A stretch of 64,000 nt of DNA, taken from assembly GCF_044359855.1 (NCBI RefSeq), contig NZ_CP132291.1:4030001-4094000 (forward strand), written 5' to 3'. Below are positions 60,479 to 64,000 of the stretch, piece after piece. Position numbers and translations under genes: made by a program. The number at the start of each line of letters is the position of its first letter. Within the stretch, counting starts at the first letter, position 1. The notes under the pieces were generated by a model that was not told the origin of the DNA, made no database searches, and saw only the letters and a program-made list of their open reading frames with translations. Source of the stretch: Rummeliibacillus pycnus_A. GTDB lineage: Bacteria; Bacillota; Bacilli; Bacillales_A; Planococcaceae.

Positions 60479-61391
60479 TTTTACTCTCCCAACTATCCCT
60501 TTGTCCGCAGTTATTTGTCAAAAATTGCACTTCAATTCTTCATAAAAAGATAATTTCATTATAATAGAATTTTGTTCATAAAAATTTAAAAAAGTTTTTT
60601 CTGAAAAAAATGAAAATTAACTCTTATGTATCAAGATTTTGAGCTATTGGGAAATAAAGGGGAAAGAAAATTATTATTTCCTATTCAAATCAATTTTATA
60701 ATTCGATGTTTAGCATAAAAATGTGAACATAATAAATTTGAATAAACGCTGTTTCATTCCATATCCTATAGAATATTTCTAATGGAGCGAAAGACGGCGA
60801 CTCCTGCGGGAAGAGCAAGCGAATCAAGACCCCGCACGAACGAAGTGAGGAGGAGGCTTGATGCTTGCCCGGGGAAAGCGGCCGTCTGTAGCGGAATGAA
60901 GAGCTAATCTTTTATTCTAATCAAGCAAATAATGTGTTCGTATTTTTTATCTAGAAATACAATTATGGAATTGATTCATTCTTGAATAAACATAAATGAT
61001 AAGTGATTGATTAGAAACATGAATTTGTGGAATAACTAATATTGTAGAGAAAATTAATTTTTGTACATTATAAAAGTTAGTCGTCTGACCTTTAAGAATT
61101 TTCAAGTTAATTTTATTATTGCGACTAAATGATAAAATATTGATAATTCAATTTGCGGAGTGTAATATTCTTATCAATTAAACAAAAGTATTTCCTTGTA
61201 TTGAATCATTGATGGAATGATTGTTAATACTTAGAATCCTTCATTACTTAACTACAGGAAAGTTTGAATAAAAGTAGTTTTTCAAGTGAATTGGACTATT
61301 TTTACTCTGACGCGCTTACTTTTCATTCTTTCAATTGTGAAAAATGTAAGGGCTTTTTTGTTGCTTATTCTTATAGCCAGGAGTTGCTTAT
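60479..61391. other. Intergenic region with repeat copy 4
   Basis: No gene seen. Contains the repeat at 60783-60896 and the upstream region of the nucleoside transporter, in which no purine riboswitch was recognised. Confidence 0.55.
60783..60896. repeat. GC-rich palindromic repeat, copy 4
   Basis: Opens with TGGAGCGAAAGACGGCGACT and ends with AAAGCGGCCGTCTGTAGCGG. The ends are complementary and the inner GACCCCGCA/GAGGAGGCTTG parts match the shared core of the family. A compact, nearly complete form. Confidence 0.8.
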
Positions 61392-62585
61392 ATGTATTTT
61401 TTATTGAACATGTTGGGGTTAATTATTGTTATGGGAATCGTATTCCTATGCTCGCCTCGCAAGAAAGAAATACAATGGCGTGCCATTGTTACAATTCTTA
61501 TAGCTGAAGTACTGATTACGTGGTTTATGTTAAAAACGACGATCGGTGGTTGGATTATTAATAAGATTGCCGACTTCTTTAATTGGCTAATTAAGTGTGC
61601 AAATGAGGGGATTTCATTTGTTTGGCCAAGTGCTTTAGCACATCACAATGTGGACTTTTTCTTCAGTGCATTGGTGCCAATTATTTTCATTGTTACATTC
61701 TTTGATATTTTATCTTACTTCGGTATTTTGACTTGGATTATTGATAAAGTAGGTTGGGTAATATCTAAAGTATCAGGATTACCAAAATTAGAAAGTTTCT
61801 ACTCTATCCAAATGATGTTTTTAGGAAACACGGAAGCATTAGCTGTTATTCGAAATCAATTGGATAATTTAAAAGAGAATCGTTTACTTACTTTTGGGAT
61901 TATGAGTATGAGTTGTATTAGTGGATCTATTGTAGGCGCTTACTTATCAATGGTTCCAGCGACGTATGTTTTCTGTGCGATTCCGCTAAACTGTTTAAAC
62001 GCTTTGCTTGTTGTCAATATGCTGAATCCAGTTGACGTTCCAAACGAAGAGGATATCGTTTATAAACCAACTAAAGAAGAGAAGAAGGATTTCTTCTCAA
62101 CCATTTCTAACAGTATGCTAGTTGGTATGAACATGGTCATCGTTATTGCGGCAATGCTTGTTGGCTATGTAGCTTTAACAGCTGCAGTGAATGGAATTTT
62201 AGGTTTAGTAGTTCATGGATTAACGATTCAAAAAGTCTTTTCGTACATCTTTAGTCCATTTGCATATTTGCTTGGTTTACCCACAAAAGATGCTATGTAT
62301 GTTGCAGAACTAATGGGGATGAAATTAGCAACCAACGAATTCGTTGCTATGATAGATTTAACGAAACATATTCATTCAATGGCTCCACATACTGTTGCGG
62401 TAGCAGCAACATTCTTAACATCATTTGCGAACTTCAGTACAATTGGTATGATTTACGGCGCATTTAGCTCACTTTTAAACGAAAAGAAATCAGCGATTAT
62501 CGGTAAAAATGTGTGGAAACTTCTTATCAGTGGTATTGCTGTTTCATTATTAAGTGCAATGCTTGTAGGATTGTTTATTTGGTAA
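61392..62585 (+). CDS. Concentrative nucleoside transporter (NupC family)
   Basis: A 397-residue transporter with about nine to ten membrane helices. The CNT hallmarks are FLGNTEALAVIR in the first half and SFANFSTIGMIYGAF near the end, with GIMSMSCISGSIVGAYLSM between them. It imports nucleosides with a proton or sodium ion. Purine or pyrimidine preference is not readable from the sequence. The ATG at 61392 follows CCAGGAG. Single gene ending in a terminator. Confidence 0.88.
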   Translation: MYFLLNMLGLIIVMGIVFLCSPRKKEIQWRAIVTILIAEVLITWFMLKTTIGGWIINKIADFFNWLIKCANEGISFVWPSALAHHNVDFFFSALVPIIFIVTFFDILSYFGILTWIIDKVGWVISKVSGLPKLESFYSIQMMFLGNTEALAVIRNQLDNLKENRLLTFGIMSMSCISGSIVGAYLSMVPATYVFCAIPLNCLNALLVVNMLNPVDVPNEEDIVYKPTKEEKKDFFSTISNSMLVGMNMVIVIAAMLVGYVALTAAVNGILGLVVHGLTIQKVFSYIFSPFAYLLGLPTKDAMYVAELMGMKLATNEFVAMIDLTKHIHSMAPHTVAVAATFLTSFANFSTIGMIYGAFSSLLNEKKSAIIGKNVWKLLISGIAVSLLSAMLVGLFIW

Positions 62586-62715
62586 AAGCGGTACTTTACA
62601 CTGGGAAAATTCACAGTCTACACAGTTCTTTAACATTTTCTTGCAAACCAATAAGAAAGCACTTACAAAGTATTTTTTATAATAAGAGGACAACAAGGCA
62701 ATCAGTCCTCAATTT

Positions 62716-62757
62716 AAAAACAGCTACCTTCTCATAGTGAAGGTAGCTGTTTTTTAT
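62716..62757 (+). terminator. Terminator after the nucleoside transporter
   Basis: AAAAACAGCTACCTTC (62716-62731) pairs perfectly with GAAGGTAGCTGTTTTT, then T-rich sequence. Confidence 0.88.
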
Positions 62758-62767
62758 TTGGAAATAA

Positions 62768-62911
62768 AGCGATTGAAAGCCCCGTAGGAACGTATTTAAA
62801 GGAACAAAGTCCAAAAACGCCACGTCCTGCGGCAACGGCTTCGTTATCAACATCGTGTTTGGAAGAGGAGATTGAAGGCAAGCCCGTGGAAAGCGCCGTC
62901 TGTAGCGGAAC
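62768..62911. repeat. GC-rich repeat, copy 5 (right-hand part)
   Basis: Matches the right-hand 140 bases of copy 1, from GAAAGCCCCG to GAAAGCGCCGTCTGTAGCGG, including AACGCCACGTCCT and GGCAACGGCTTCGT. The left end of the element is missing. Confidence 0.8.
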
Positions 62912-62937
62912 AGGAATCGAAAGAAAAGATTTAATCA

Positions 62938-62975
62938 TAAAAAAAGATGGAGTCAGATTAAATAATCTGTCCATC
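62938..62975 (-). terminator. Terminator overlapping the end of the small gene
   Basis: On the minus strand GATGGA-CAGATT pairs with AATCTG-TCCATC, followed by T7. The left arm is inside the coding sequence and the loop contains the stop codon. Confidence 0.8.
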
Positions 62976-63122
62976 AATAATAATTTGACCGGTCTGGTGG
63001 TCGTATTCAACTTCTCCCATCGCACCAAGGTTAACACCTTCTGGTAATTCTCTTGTTTCAATAACTTGTGATTCATTTAAGATGGCTAAATACTTGCCAT
63101 TTATTAAAACTACTTTTGTCAT
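62958..63122 (-). CDS. Small conserved-looking protein of unknown function
   Basis: A 54-residue acidic soluble protein: TKVVLINGKYLAILNESQVI, then a GAMGEVEYDHQTGQIIIDG beta-type segment. It is backed by a textbook ribosome site (AAAGGAGGTG, six to seven bases before the ATG at 63122) and a strong terminator. Neither membrane helix nor cysteine is present. I do not recognise the family. Confidence 0.7.
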   Translation of the reverse strand: MTKVVLINGKYLAILNESQVIETRELPEGVNLGAMGEVEYDHQTGQIIIDGQII

Positions 63123-63572
63123 AATTCCGCACCTCCTTTTTCATTTCATCAAAAAATATATTTTATATAATATGTACTGGATTAGTTAAAATATGACCAT
63201 TATTAATAACTATTTTTTTCAACTTGTATGTCTGTTAATTGAAACTATCCAGAAATAAATTTTTCATATTAAACTAATCAAAAATGGGCAAGTAAATATG
63301 GGGGAAATATCAAAAATTTGAACTGTGTTATTAACCTAGCAAATACCTAAACAGGAGATCGATTACTATTCGAAATAAAAAGTGCTACTAAAATGGGAGA
63401 GGAAGAGGAGGGAAAGCGCAATTTTTCTTGAAATTAGAAAGGGGAGAAGAACTCCCCTGAAATGATCTGGTAATAATTTATGCGGGATAATTGAAAATGT
63501 ATATGCAATTGTCTATTTTCGGTCATTTATGGATTTAGATATGAAGGGGAGGTAATCGTACGATATTAATAA
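63123..63572. other. Intergenic region near the window end
   Basis: No gene seen. A GGAAGAGGAGGGAAAGCGC purine-rich patch near 63400 and a small perfect hairpin AGGGGAG/CTCCCCT (63440-63458) are present, without a T-run. Confidence 0.45.
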
Positions 63573-64000
63573 TTAATTCATTTTTATTTTAGCCTTGCGG
63601 AAACCTTCAAATACACTGATTGCTGCAAATAAAATAGAGATGGAAATTCCGCCGCTAACTATCCGTGTTTCAAATTGATTAACTGTTATGGTAAATAAAT
63701 CAGCTATATACGTAATAAAATCTTGGCTCATCAGATTCGGATTTGTTAGGATAACAATGAATACAATGGTTGAAATAAGCTCGAATGCAGTATTACAAAT
63801 TGCTATTCCTTTTGTCCATTGCCCCTTTATTAATTTATAAAGAGCTAATGCTATTTCGATACCAATTACAACAAGAACGATTGGCCAATATCCAAGTAAA
63901 ACTTCCTGATTAAAAGTTGGAGTCACCAATTCAAGTCCGTTTCTTCCGCGTTCATATACACCTACAAGATGATTCGCATAAAAGTAAATAGTTGACCAAA
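63573..64000 (-). CDS. HAAS-type membrane protein, C-terminal part
   Basis: The frame is open from the window end to a stop at 63573, giving at least 142 residues; the GTG at 63929 is internal and not the true start. Upstream of it the frame reads IYFYANHLVGVYERGRNGLE, then about three membrane helices and a short basic tail (FRKAKIKMN). The pattern suggests a HAAS signalling-domain protein, which in Bacillus is usually paired with a PadR-type regulator beyond the edge. The N-terminal part lies outside the window. Confidence 0.6.
   Translation of the reverse strand, partial: WSTIYFYANHLVGVYERGRNGLELVTPTFNQEVLLGYWPIVLVVIGIEIALALYKLIKGQWTKGIAICNTAFELISTIVFIVILTNPNLMSQDFITYIADLFTITVNQFETRIVSGGISISILFAAISVFEGFRKAKIKMN

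Noticed and set aside
61040..61391. Purine riboswitch ahead of the nucleoside transporter
   Set aside because: No purine-aptamer core or nearby terminator/antiterminator pair was found in this stretch.
61286..61507. 73-codon frame before and into the nucleoside transporter gene
   Set aside because: It overlaps the transporter start, which has a good ribosome site and strong family similarity; no ribosome site precedes this frame.

Overview
The window looks like chromosome of a low-GC, endospore-forming Bacillales bacterium, most likely in the Lysinibacillus/Solibacillus (Planococcaceae/Caryophanaceae) group. This is an inference from the AT-rich sequence, strong AGGAGG ribosome binding sites, frequent U-rich intrinsic terminators, a T-box leader, a SigO/RsoA/YvrJ-type locus, a KinB-like kinase and a GC-rich palindromic intergenic repeat of a kind common in Bacillaceae. 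I saw no rRNA, tRNA, CRISPR array or intact prophage.

Layout. 1-9000: end of a LysE-type exporter, an ABC ATPase, T-box-controlled leuA, a metallo-beta-lactamase-fold hydrolase, a chemoreceptor, a LysR regulator with cidAB behind a possible attenuator, and a glucosaminidase-LysM protein. 9000-19300: a 1.4-kb gene-poor stretch with a repeat, an MFS transporter convergent with a MocR-type regulator, a LysR regulator divergent from hutG-gltS, and a minus-strand set of small membrane proteins plus an alpha/beta hydrolase. Two of that set appear to start at ATT. 19300-27200: a HEXXH protein, acetyltransferases, and an MhqR-like MarR regulator with two operators in front of a ring-cleaving dioxygenase and an FMN reductase, then a soluble PAS chemoreceptor.

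27300-33300: an amino-acid (probably cystine) ABC transporter run together with luxS, and a TetR regulator divergent from an ABC exporter with two matched operators. 34000-36300: a 3-hydroxybutyrate dehydrogenase-like SDR and a KinB-like orphan histidine kinase.

36500-49250 is the most distinctive block. A 1065-residue ATPase-TPR-BTAD regulator is followed by a Liv-type ABC transporter and, in the same operon, a KAS III-like enzyme with an altered active site, an alpha/beta hydrolase, an SDR and an acyl-CoA ligase. The promoter of the substrate-binding protein carries two 9-bp direct repeats at an 11-bp period just upstream of the -10, the layout used by SARP/BTAD activators. I infer a regulated system for uptake and CoA-dependent processing of an unidentified carboxylic acid. 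GC-rich repeats are inserted inside the transporter locus.

49500-56300: sigO-rsoA-yvrJ, an acetyltransferase, an M20 deacylase followed by a broken isopropylmalate/tartrate dehydrogenase gene and an IS3 remnant, a DoxX-like protein, D-serine dehydratase and a small membrane protein. 56400-59500: a probable structured non-coding RNA with its own promoter and terminator, followed by the carboxyspermidine dehydrogenase/decarboxylase pair for spermidine synthesis. 59600-64000: a YitT protein, a NupC-type nucleoside transporter, repeats, a 54-residue conserved-looking small protein, and a HAAS-type membrane protein running off the window.
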